Positions 1 through 5,777 of a stretch of 9,388 nucleotides of DNA are shown here, in pieces. A model generated the notes under the pieces. The model saw nothing but the letters and a program-made list of their open reading frames with translations. It did not search any database and was not told the DNA's origin. The stretch is from Deltaproteobacteria bacterium (GTDB lineage Bacteria > UBA10199 > SPLOWO2-01-44-7). The stretch's first letter is position 1. Every line of letters starts with the position of its first letter. The stretch is taken from NCBI GenBank assembly GCA_030688705.1, contig JAUYJH010000028.1:1-9388 (forward strand). Direction: 5' to 3'. The position numbers were made by a program, and so were the translations under genes.

Positions 1-137
1 GCATGCCCCTTAAGCGCTGCATTCAATTTATCCACGTACGTTTGATGGTGCTTCGTGTAATGAATCTCCATCGTTTTTGCATCAATATACGGCTCAAGCG
101 CGTCATACGCATAAGATAATTTGGGCAGGGTATACAT
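1..137 (-). CDS. sod: Fe/Mn superoxide dismutase, N-terminal fragment
   Basis: The enzyme would dismutate superoxide to O2 and H2O2 in the cytoplasm. Only the first 45 residues are in the window; the rest lies beyond the left edge. They begin MYTLPKLSYAYDALEPYID and continue with the hallmark N-terminal helix IHYTKHHQTYVDKLN. His26 corresponds to the first metal ligand of the family, and His30, His31 and Tyr34 are the conserved active-site residues. The metal cannot be assigned because the discriminating residues are in the missing C-terminal domain. The ATG start at 135-137 fits the family's usual N-terminus and has a good SD (AAAGGAGCGG on the minus strand, about 141-150). The gene is divergent from the small-protein pair at 302-715. 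A candidate promoter at 170-199 overlaps a palindrome, so regulation by redox or metal status is plausible but inferred. Confidence 0.93.
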   Translation of the reverse strand, partial: MYTLPKLSYAYDALEPYIDAKTMEIHYTKHHQTYVDKLNAALKGH

Positions 138-169
138 AAACCGCTCCTTTCTTTTTTTTCTTTGCCTTC

Positions 170-199
170 AGTTTAACACCCGGTATTTTTTTATTTCAA
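170..199 (-). promoter_or_regulatory. Candidate sigma70-type promoter for sod
   Basis: On the minus strand a TTGAAA -35-like hexamer (194-199) is followed, after 18 bp, by TAAACT (170-175). The -10 element is preceded by TG plus one base (TGT), giving an extended -10. Transcription would start near 163 and leave a purine-rich leader of about 25 nt before the sod ATG. The match is partial (-10 4/6, -35 5/6) and found by eye in AT-rich DNA, so it is only a candidate. Confidence 0.35.
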
Positions 200-227
200 A
201 TTTTTTTTGAAAAGTTTTAATATCGGG
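179..227. repeat. Imperfect palindrome in the sod / small-gene divergent region
   Basis: The outer arms CCCGGTATT (179-187) and AATATCGGG (219-227) are complementary over 9 bp with one G-T pair. The inner arms TTTCAAA (194-200) and TTTGAAA (206-212) are perfectly complementary over 7 bp around a 5-nt T-loop. About six unpaired positions separate the two stems. The left arm lies between and over the proposed -35 and -10 of sod. It could be an operator or a transcript hairpin. There is no U-tract after it on either strand, so it does not look like an intrinsic terminator. Confidence 0.5.
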
Positions 228-301
228 TCACGGGCTGTTTCCCACGGATGATTATATGACGCGGCCTTAACTGGAATACACTAAAATAAAAGGAGGCACG
301 T

Positions 302-511
302 ATGCAACATCAAACACCAAAAACGCCGGAGACACATAATCCCGGCCAGCAGCAAAAGCCGTTCAAGCAGCAACCGGGGAAGACGGGGCAAAATCCGACG
401 ACCTCGTATCAATACCCGTCTCAAAAGCCGGAACAGTCCCAAAAAGGAGGAAAGAGAGGGGATGCCTTTGAGGGGGAGACGGATACGGAAAAAGAAAAAG
501 AAGAAAAATAA
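302..511 (+). CDS. Small hydrophilic Gln/Pro/Lys-rich protein, function unknown
   Basis: I do not recognise this 69-residue protein. It has no hydrophobic segment, no cysteine and no signal peptide. About one residue in six is Gln, with many Pro, Lys, Gly and Thr, and it ends in a charged tail (TDTEKEKEEK). It is almost certainly intrinsically disordered and soluble. It is likely a real gene because the ATG at 302 follows a near-perfect SD (AAAAGGAGG, ending at 296) with 5-nt spacing, and because a second gene with its own SD starts 33 nt downstream on the same strand. Together they probably form a two-gene transcript divergent from sod. Small disordered proteins of this kind are often stress-related, but nothing in the sequence demonstrates that. 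Low complexity also means that database matches would be weak. Confidence 0.65.
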   Translation: MQHQTPKTPETHNPGQQQKPFKQQPGKTGQNPTTSYQYPSQKPEQSQKGGKRGDAFEGETDTEKEKEEK

Positions 512-544
512 ATCAAAAACAGAGCAACGCGGAAGGAGAATTTT

Positions 545-715
545 ATGCCCGGAAAACATCATTTAAGAGGGGTTAGTGAGAAGGAACAGCGGCAATACGA
601 ACATATCCTCGCCTCCAGTCGAAAAAAAGGCCGGTATGGAGAACGGGCAAAGGAGGCTGCCGCGCGCACGGTGCTAAAATCGCACCGCAAGACACGCCAC
701 GCAAAGGGGTATTAA
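545..715 (+). CDS. Small basic protein, resembling the short 'plasmid stabilization'-labelled family
   Basis: This 56-residue protein starts MPGKHHLRGVSEKEQ and ends SHRKTRHAKGY. It has eight Arg, about eight Lys and five His, so it is strongly basic, and it has no membrane segment. The central pattern (KEQRQYEHI, then a basic turn KKGRYGERAKEAA, then TVLKSHRK) resembles small bacterial proteins of the form 'KQ-R-AEHI---KRG----A---AW-TVNK', often auto-annotated as plasmid stabilization proteins; that label does not establish function. The resemblance is from memory and is tentative. The ATG has a good SD (GGAAGGAG, 6-nt spacing). The TAA stop (713-715) directly abuts the cydB stop (716-718) on the opposite strand. 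It is probably co-transcribed with the upstream 69-residue gene. Binding to nucleic acid is possible given its charge, but is inference. Confidence 0.7.
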   Translation: MPGKHHLRGVSEKEQRQYEHILASSRKKGRYGERAKEAAARTVLKSHRKTRHAKGY

Positions 716-738
716 TCAAAGGGGCCGACGACCCTTGA
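716..738. repeat. Short hairpin at the cydB / small-gene convergent junction
   Basis: TCAAAGGG (716-723) and CCCTTGA (732-738) can pair as a 7-bp stem with one bulged A and an 8-nt loop. It sits in the last codons and stop of cydB and just after the small gene's stop. Neither strand has a T-tract after the stem, so it is a weak candidate for a shared transcript end rather than a convincing terminator. Confidence 0.3.
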
Positions 739-1681
739 AAAGATAAAAGAGCCACGCAAGGGAGGGGACCAAAAAAATCGAACCGAAAACAAGGCTCCAG
801 ATCATGGCCCACAAGACCGGCTCCGGCGATTTGGCCATGTCGACGGTGATGGAGGGCCAAACCAAAACGGGGTATTGCGCCATAATCCACCCCAGAATCA
901 CGCCGACGACCGCCGATTGGGAAGCAAGGGTCGCCAGAAAAAATTTGCGGCGCCAAAGAGCCGCAAGGGAGAGAAGGCCGGCCGCGCCAGAAAAAATAAC
1001 GAAAAACCACGAATGTTTTCTGAATCCCTCCCATAAAACGGGAGCGTCGGTCGCGACGACCGCAAGCCCCGCCATTGCCAGCGCCCCCATCCAAACCCCC
1101 ATGGTCAAGGCCCTTCTTCGCCACAGCATTTCCAAACCGGCATCCTTGTCCCCTTTTGCTTCGCGGGCCAAATAGACGGCGGACAAGTAGGCGCAAACGC
1201 CCACAAAAAAGAAGGCGGAAAAAATCGAAAACGGGGAGATCCATTTTTCTTTGCCCGATGCCATGGCGCCGAAAGCGGCCCCCAAAAAAAACGGGGTCGC
1301 CGTAGAGGCGATGGAAAAAATAACGCTCCAAAAAACCTGCTGGCGGACCAGACCGGAGGCATAAGAGCGAAACGCAAACCCGACGCCGCGGAAAATAATG
1401 CCGACCAAGGCCAGTAAAAGGGGGACCCACAAAAACCGGCAAATCGCCGCGAAGGCCGGCGGAAAAGCGCTGAACAAAATGACAAGAATGAAAATCAGCC
1501 AGACGTGATTGGCCTCCCACACCGGTCCGATCGCCCGGTAGAGGTACTCCCTTTCTTTTTCAGAGGACTGAAAAGCGGTGCTGAATTCCCAAACGCCGAC
1601 GCCAAAATCGGCCCCGCCGAAAAGAGTGTAAAAAATAATGCCGGTAACAAGCACGGCCAAAAGTATCTGTTCAGGAAGCAT
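716..1681 (-). CDS. cydB: Cytochrome bd quinol oxidase subunit II (CydB/CioB type)
   Basis: This is the second integral membrane subunit of the bd oxidase, which reduces O2 to water with quinol electrons and without proton pumping. The 321-residue protein is hydrophobic throughout, as expected for a multi-span membrane protein. It carries the family hallmarks GGADFGVGVWE near residues 22-32 (Asp25 matches the conserved Asp29 of E. coli CydB) and GPVWEANHVWL at 52-62. It is shorter than E. coli CydB (379) and closer to the cyanide-insensitive CioB-like group. The open frame reaches up to 1738, but the ATG at 1681 is preferred: it gives the standard MLPEQILLAVLVTGIIFYTLFGG start, has AAGAGG just upstream, and overlaps the end of cydA by 11 bp (ATGCTTCCTGA). 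The gene is therefore translationally coupled to cydA. No CydX-like small subunit gene follows; the next gene is convergent and directly abutting. Confidence 0.95.
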   Translation of the reverse strand: MLPEQILLAVLVTGIIFYTLFGGADFGVGVWEFSTAFQSSEKEREYLYRAIGPVWEANHVWLIFILVILFSAFPPAFAAICRFLWVPLLLALVGIIFRGVGFAFRSYASGLVRQQVFWSVIFSIASTATPFFLGAAFGAMASGKEKWISPFSIFSAFFFVGVCAYLSAVYLAREAKGDKDAGLEMLWRRRALTMGVWMGALAMAGLAVVATDAPVLWEGFRKHSWFFVIFSGAAGLLSLAALWRRKFFLATLASQSAVVGVILGWIMAQYPVLVWPSITVDMAKSPEPVLWAMIWSLVFGSIFLVPSLAWLFYLFKGRRPL

Positions 1682-2969
1682 GGTCCTCTTCCGGTATCGG
1701 TTTTTTCGCCAAAAGCCGCAAAACAAAAACGGATCCAAAAATCAAAATGCCGTAAATCAGCAGAGTTGCCGCGAAAACAAAAATGATGCCGGGAGAATCG
1801 GTCACGGCATCGGCGGTCTTCATAAAACCATAGACAATCCAGGGCTGACGGCCGACTTCAGTGACAATCCAGCCCGATTCCAAGGCAATCACGGACGCAA
1901 CGCCGGACAGCGACAAAAGAAAATAAAAGAGAGAGTTTTTCGGGCCAAAAATCCGCCAAAGGCCGATCAAAAGAAGAAAAGACCCCATGGCCACCATCAC
2001 CTGAAAAGCGATATGCACAACGGCGACCGGGGGCCAATTCTCCCTTGGAAAATCGTTGAGCCCTTTGACCACCGCCGCGGCGTCGTCATACAAAAGCCAC
2101 GACAACATTCCGGGAATTTCAATGGCGTAGCGGGTCACACCCTCCACGGCATCGGGAAGGCCGCCGATGCGCAACGGGGCATGCGTCGTGGTGTCAAATT
2201 GTCCCTCCATGGCCGCCAGCTTGATAGGTTGGTTTTTCGCGACCGCCTTTGCGGACCAGTCACCCGCCACAATCTGAAGGGGGGTCAACGCGATGGCCAT
2301 CCACAGAGACAGAGCAAGCGCTTTTGTGTGATAGGCATCCCTCTTTCCCTTCAGCCACGCCACGGCATAAACCGAGGCCATGCAAAAGGCGGCCACCATG
2401 TATGCCGCCAGAATCATGTGCAGGGTCTGGGTCGGCGTGGCGGCATTCAACATGGCCGCAATCGGATCGACATCGACAACCGCGCCACGGAGCATTTGAA
2501 ACCCCGCGGGGGAGTTCATCCAGGCGTTTGCGGTCACGACGAACCAGGCGGAGGCCGCGCCAGAAATGGCAATCGGAAAACTGGAAAGCCAGTGGGCTTT
2601 TGGCGATAAACGATTCCAGCCGTAAAGATAGATGCCGACAAAAATCCCCTCGATGAAAAAGGCAAAACCCTCCAAGGTAAAAGGAAGGCCTATCACCCCG
2701 CCGAACGTCCCCATGAATTGGGGCCACAAAAGCCCCAATTCAAATGAAAGGACCGTCCCGGAGACCGCCCCCACGGCAAATAAAACCGCGAAAATTTTGG
2801 ACCAGCGCTTGGCAATATTTTTCCAAACGGGGTCTTTCGTGCGCAGATACCGGTATTCGGCCAGAAGCATCAAGAGCGGAAGCCCCACGCCAAAGCAGGC
2901 AAAAATAATATGAAACCCGAGAGTAAAGGCCATCTGCAGACGCGCGAGCATGAGGGGTTCAAATAACAA
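1671..2969 (-). CDS. cydA: Cytochrome bd quinol oxidase subunit I (CydA/CioA, short Q-loop)
   Basis: This membrane subunit binds hemes b558, b595 and d and oxidises quinol. At 432 residues it is far shorter than E. coli CydA (522), so it belongs to the short Q-loop class. Residues aligning by eye with E. coli functional positions are His20 (H19), Glu100 and Glu107 (E99, E107), His184 (H186, b558), Lys250 and Glu255 in KLAAMEG (K252, E257, quinol site), Met325 (M393, b558), and Trp367, Glu371 and Arg374 in the GWIVTEVGRQPW block (W441, E445, R448). One difference stands out: Gln323 lies where E. coli has Arg391. The TTG start at 2967-2969 is chosen because AAAAGGTG lies 5 nt upstream and because it gives the usual distance to the first heme-ligand His; the ATG at 2951 lacks an SD. 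The gene begins 12 nt after the aconitase stop and overlaps cydB by 11 bp. Confidence 0.95.
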   Translation of the reverse strand: MLFEPLMLARLQMAFTLGFHIIFACFGVGLPLLMLLAEYRYLRTKDPVWKNIAKRWSKIFAVLFAVGAVSGTVLSFELGLLWPQFMGTFGGVIGLPFTLEGFAFFIEGIFVGIYLYGWNRLSPKAHWLSSFPIAISGAASAWFVVTANAWMNSPAGFQMLRGAVVDVDPIAAMLNAATPTQTLHMILAAYMVAAFCMASVYAVAWLKGKRDAYHTKALALSLWMAIALTPLQIVAGDWSAKAVAKNQPIKLAAMEGQFDTTTHAPLRIGGLPDAVEGVTRYAIEIPGMLSWLLYDDAAAVVKGLNDFPRENWPPVAVVHIAFQVMVAMGSFLLLIGLWRIFGPKNSLFYFLLSLSGVASVIALESGWIVTEVGRQPWIVYGFMKTADAVTDSPGIIFVFAATLLIYGILIFGSVFVLRLLAKKPIPEEDHAS

Positions 2970-2974
2970 AGCGG

Positions 2975-2982
2975 CACCTTTT
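2975..2982 (-). promoter_or_regulatory. cydA ribosome binding site, overlapping the aconitase stop
   Basis: On the minus strand AAAAGGTG is followed by CCGCT and then the TTG start of cydA. Its first base is the last base of the aconitase TGA stop (2982-2984). This site decides the TTG start and implies that ribosomes finishing aconitase can reinitiate on cydA. Confidence 0.7.
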
Positions 2983-4949
2983 CAGTTTTTGAGCTTGTGG
3001 CCCCGAAGAAATCTTTCTTTCATCCAGTTGATGAGGCCCCCGTCCAACAGCACCTTCACCTGACGAGGGGATAAATCGTGCCTTACCGGGATGATCCTGT
3101 TCTTCGTGATATTTTTTATCATCATTTCATTTTGTTTGCCAAGAACGGCTTGAATAGGATCAAACTTCAACATGTCGTTCAGGTCGACATGATTGTAGTC
3201 ATGCGCATCGATAAAGGTAAGCGGTAAAATGCCGAAGTTGCACAAATTCTGCCAATGAATGCGGGCGAAACTCTTGGCAATCACCGCCCGTAGCCCAAGA
3301 TAACGCGGGGCAATGGCGGCATGTTCACGGCTGGAGCCCTGTCCGTAATTTTCTCCGCCGATGATTAAATGACCCCCCGTTTTTCGGCAGGCCTGCGCTC
3401 TTTCATAATAAGTCGGGTCGATCGGTTCAAAGCAAAATTGGCTGATTTTTTCAATGTTGCTGCGAAACGGCAAAACACGCGCCCCGGCCGGAAGAATTTC
3501 ATCGGTGGAAATATTGTCGCCGCACTTCAACAAAACCGGAATTTGCAAAACATCGGGGAAAGGCTCCAAATCGGGAATCTCCGAAATATTGGGCCCTTTT
3601 TCGAGTTTCACTTTTTTGGCCTCTTTCAGCGGCAAGGGAGCCACCACCATATCCGATTGAATATGAAATTTTTTCGGTTCGGCGATTTTCGGGTATTTCA
3701 TTTTCAACGTCCGCGGATCGGTAATCACCCCTTTAAGGGCCGAGGCGGCAGCCGTTTCGGGGCTCACAAGGCAGACATGATCCTCCACCGTGCCGGAACG
3801 CCCCGGAAAATTGCGGGGGACCGTTCGCAAACTGATGGTATCGGTGGCCGGCGCCTGCCCCATGCCGATACAACCGTTGCAACCGGCCTGATGGATGCGC
3901 GCGCCGGAGCGAAGCAGCGCGATAAAATGCCCGTCGCGGGCGAGATTTTCCAAAATTTGTCGGGAGGTCGGGTTCACGTCGAAAGAGACTTCCGGATGGG
4001 CCATTTTCCCTTTCATAATTTGCGCCACAACGGCAAAATCGCGATAGCCGGGATTCGCAGAAGAGCCGATATAGGCTTGGCTTATTTTTTCGCCGGCCGC
4101 TTTTTTCACGGGCACCACTTTGTCGGGGGAAGAGGGCATCGCAATCAGCGGTTCCAGTTTTGATAAATCGATCTCTTCTTCAACATCATAAGAAGCATTT
4201 TTATCGGCCAAAATTTCCTTCCAGTCTTTTTCCCTTCCCTGCGAGGCCAAAAATGTTTTGACGGCCTTGTCCGATGGGAAAACAGTGGTCGTCGCCCCCA
4301 ACTCGGCACCCATATTGGCAATCACATGGCGATCCATCGCGGAAAGAGAGTCCAAACCGGGGCCGAAATATTCGATGATGCGCCCCACCCCTCCCTTCAC
4401 CGTGTGGCGGCGAAGCATTTCCAAAATAATATCTTTTGCCGAGACCCAATCGGGCAAGCGCCCCGCCAACCGGACACCCCAGATTTTTGGCATTTTAAAG
4501 GAAAAGGGCTCGCCGGCCATGGCCAAGGCCACTTCCATGCCGCCAGCCCCAATCGCCAGCATGCCGATAGAGCCCGCCGCGCAAGTATGGCTGTCAGAAC
4601 CGAGAAGCGTTTTTCCCGGTTTGCCGAAACGCTCCTGATGGACCGGATGGCTGACCCCGTTGCCCGCGCGGCTATACCAGAGACCAAAACGCCGGCAGGC
4701 GCTTAACAAAAAAAGGTGGTCATCGGCATTTTTGTAATCTTCCTGAATGAGATTGTGATCGACATATTGCGCGGAGAGTTCCGTTTTAACGCGGTCCAGT
4801 CCCATGGCCTCCAGCTCCAGCATGACAAGCGTACCGGTGGCATCTTGAGTCAGAGTTTGGTCGATTTTTATACGAATCTCACGGCCGGAAACCATCTCTC
4901 CATCGATAAGATGCGAAGCAATCAATTTCTGGGCGACATTTTTTGGCAT
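2982..4949 (-). CDS. acn: Aconitate hydratase, short (Aquifex-type) family
   Basis: The enzyme isomerises citrate to isocitrate through cis-aconitate in the TCA cycle, in the cytoplasm. At 655 residues it is much shorter than E. coli AcnA or AcnB and matches the size of the Aquifex-type family. Visible motifs include DQTLTQDATGT near 30-40, YVDHN near 62-66, GSDSHTCAAGSIGMLAIGAGG near 117-137, AGCNGCIGMGQAP near 355-367 (two cluster Cys, 357 and 360), and the C-terminal swivel domain with YGQGSSREHAA near 535-545. The position of the third canonical cluster Cys (IGSCTN in other aconitases) reads IGSSAN, with Ser297. The ATG at 4949 gives the family-like MPKNVAQKL start; a TTG at 4955 is 6 nt rather than 12 nt from the GGAG SD and is the alternative. 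It is first in an operon with cydAB. An isopropylmalate isomerase or homoaconitase role is less likely because those usually have a separate small subunit. Confidence 0.92.
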   Translation of the reverse strand: MPKNVAQKLIASHLIDGEMVSGREIRIKIDQTLTQDATGTLVMLELEAMGLDRVKTELSAQYVDHNLIQEDYKNADDHLFLLSACRRFGLWYSRAGNGVSHPVHQERFGKPGKTLLGSDSHTCAAGSIGMLAIGAGGMEVALAMAGEPFSFKMPKIWGVRLAGRLPDWVSAKDIILEMLRRHTVKGGVGRIIEYFGPGLDSLSAMDRHVIANMGAELGATTTVFPSDKAVKTFLASQGREKDWKEILADKNASYDVEEEIDLSKLEPLIAMPSSPDKVVPVKKAAGEKISQAYIGSSANPGYRDFAVVAQIMKGKMAHPEVSFDVNPTSRQILENLARDGHFIALLRSGARIHQAGCNGCIGMGQAPATDTISLRTVPRNFPGRSGTVEDHVCLVSPETAAASALKGVITDPRTLKMKYPKIAEPKKFHIQSDMVVAPLPLKEAKKVKLEKGPNISEIPDLEPFPDVLQIPVLLKCGDNISTDEILPAGARVLPFRSNIEKISQFCFEPIDPTYYERAQACRKTGGHLIIGGENYGQGSSREHAAIAPRYLGLRAVIAKSFARIHWQNLCNFGILPLTFIDAHDYNHVDLNDMLKFDPIQAVLGKQNEMMIKNITKNRIIPVRHDLSPRQVKVLLDGGLINWMKERFLRGHKLKN

Positions 4950-4960
4950 ATCCAAAAATT

Positions 4961-4968
4961 ACTCCTTC
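4961..4968 (-). promoter_or_regulatory. Aconitase ribosome binding site
   Basis: GAAGGAGT on the minus strand. The GGAG core is 12 nt from the ATG at 4949 and 6 nt from an in-frame TTG at 4955. The spacing favours TTG, while the family N-terminus and codon preference favour ATG, so the exact start remains open by two residues. Confidence 0.55.
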
Positions 4969-5000
4969 AAAAATAAAGTGGCAAGAGGTAAGAATAACTT

Positions 5001-5501
5001 GTGAACGCCGTATTTTTCAAAAAAACCTTTTTTTTGTCATTGTTTGTTCTTGCCTTTTTTATCAGCTGCCATCGTTTTTCGCCACCCGCATCTTCCGTAT
5101 CCATTGATAGAGGACGGTATTTAAGCGTCATTAGCGGTTGCCATGACTGCCACACTCCCGGATGGGCCGCTGCCGGCGGCAAGGCAGAAGAAAAAATATG
5201 GCTTACCGGAAGCGATGTGGGGTTTGAAGGCCCCTGGGGGACCACATATCCAACCAACTTGAGGCTCAATTTACAGCAGATGACCGAAGATCAATGGGTT
5301 AATCTGGCTCATGTGCTGCATACGCTTCCGCCGATGCCGTGGTGGATTTTAAATGCCATGACTGAAGACGATCTTCGCTCGCTTTATCGTTTTATTCGCA
5401 GCCTGGGCCCGGCAGGAAAACCGGCGCCGGCAGTCGTCCCGGAAAATGTCGTTCCGAATACGCTAGTCATCCCGTTTGTTCCGGAAAAAATGAAAAAATA
5501 A
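5001..5501 (+). CDS. Monoheme c-type cytochrome, predicted lipoprotein
   Basis: This 166-residue protein begins with a short positive N-region and a hydrophobic stretch ending in FFISC, so Cys23 is a likely lipidation site (Phe at -3 is less usual than Leu). One heme-binding motif, CHDCH, spans residues 47-51 within RGRYLSVISGCHDCHTPG. The later blocks GPWGTTYPTNLRL, LPPMPWW and LYRFIRSLGPAG resemble cytochrome c subunits or domains of membrane-bound alcohol, gluconate or sorbitol dehydrogenases; the Met in PPMPW is a plausible distal heme ligand. It would carry electrons on the periplasmic side of a membrane. No dehydrogenase partner is adjacent, so its donor and acceptor are unknown; CydAB takes electrons from quinol and does not need it. 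The start is GTG, with AGAGGT 11 nt upstream. The gene is divergent from aconitase and ends 1 nt before the convergent GIY-YIG gene's stop. Confidence 0.85.
   Translation: MNAVFFKKTFFLSLFVLAFFISCHRFSPPASSVSIDRGRYLSVISGCHDCHTPGWAAAGGKAEEKIWLTGSDVGFEGPWGTTYPTNLRLNLQQMTEDQWVNLAHVLHTLPPMPWWILNAMTEDDLRSLYRFIRSLGPAGKPAPAVVPENVVPNTLVIPFVPEKMKK
5012..5040 (-). promoter_or_regulatory. Candidate promoter for the acn-cydAB operon, inside the cytochrome gene
   Basis: On the minus strand ATGACA (5035-5040, 5/6 to the -35 consensus) is followed after 17 bp by AAAAAT (5012-5017, 4/6 to the -10). A start near 5005 would give a leader of about 55 nt. It lies in the signal-peptide codons of the divergent cytochrome gene because the intergenic gap is too small to hold a full promoter. 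It is a by-eye match in AT-rich DNA and therefore weak. Confidence 0.25.
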
Positions 5502-5517
5502 GTTAGAACTGTTTTTT
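5493..5517. terminator. Weak candidate bidirectional terminator between convergent genes
   Basis: An A6 run (5493-5498) and a T6 run (5512-5517) flank a small AGTT-AG-AACT inverted repeat, so transcripts of either strand could form an A/U stem ending in a U-run. It sits exactly over the two facing stop codons (5499-5501 and 5503-5505). The core stem is only 4 bp with a 2-nt loop, so it is thermodynamically poor. Confidence 0.25.
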
Positions 5518-5763
5518 AATTTTGAAAACAAGAATCTTCTTTTCGGCGCGGGGCCAGCGTTTTAATTCTGCCTCTCTTCTTAAGGCTTTCGATTTTGTTT
5601 GATAAGACTCGTGATAAAGCAGTTTTTTGAATCCAAAACCCCGCACAAACTTGGAACCTTTTCCCTTTTTGTGCTGGTCCATTCTTCTTTTCAAATCGGT
5701 CGTATAGCCGACATAATATTTGCCGTTTTTAGATTCAAGAATGTAGACGAAATGCCGGGGCAT
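5503..5763 (-). CDS. GIY-YIG domain protein (YhbQ/UPF0213-like small type)
   Basis: This 86-residue single-domain protein belongs to the GIY-YIG superfamily, whose members cut DNA or act in repair. It opens MPRHFVYILESKNGKYYVGYT: Val6-Tyr7-Ile8 stands for the GIY strand and Tyr17-Val18-Gly19 for YIG, followed by Arg26/Arg27. Glu64 in ALRREAELKRW is the probable metal-binding Glu. The C-terminus is Lys-rich. Stand-alone proteins of this size are widespread, and the role of most is uncertain; nuclease activity is inferred from the motifs. The ATG at 5763 starts 14 nt after the ABC-F stop, with no good SD nearby except GAGGAG inside the last ABC-F codons. A GTG start overlapping the ABC-F stop is an alternative, though its SD would be too close. 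It is the last gene of the hemY-prfC-ABC-F operon. Confidence 0.9.
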   Translation of the reverse strand: MPRHFVYILESKNGKYYVGYTTDLKRRMDQHKKGKGSKFVRGFGFKKLLYHESYQTKSKALRREAELKRWPRAEKKILVFKIKKQF

Positions 5764-5777
5764 AATTTGGCAATATG

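Noticed and set aside
148..164. Pyrimidine-rich tract CTTTTTTTTCTTT upstream of sod
   Set aside because: It is the purine-rich sod leader on the coding strand; no hairpin precedes it, so it is not read as a terminator.
302..715. Toxin-antitoxin interpretation of the two small genes
   Set aside because: Neither protein shows a known toxin fold or antitoxin DNA-binding motif, and the 'plasmid stabilization' label on similar proteins is not functional evidence.
702..724. Direct repeat CAAAGGGG at 702-709 and 717-724
   Set aside because: Only 8 bp, two copies, and one copy is part of the small hairpin; too short to be an attachment site or insertion footprint.
573..1520. A 315-codon open frame on the minus strand, in another frame than cydB
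   Set aside because: Its protein is an Arg/Gly/Phe-rich jumble without motifs, while the overlapping cydB frame carries clear family hallmarks.
1638..2609. A 323-codon open frame on the plus strand opposite cydA
   Set aside because: It is rich in His, Gly, Arg and Asn as expected from antisense of a hydrophobic gene, has no good SD and crosses the cydA-cydB junction.
3369..4163. A 264-codon open frame on the plus strand opposite aconitase
   Set aside because: It contains no recognisable domain and lies fully antisense to a well-supported aconitase; a compositional shadow.
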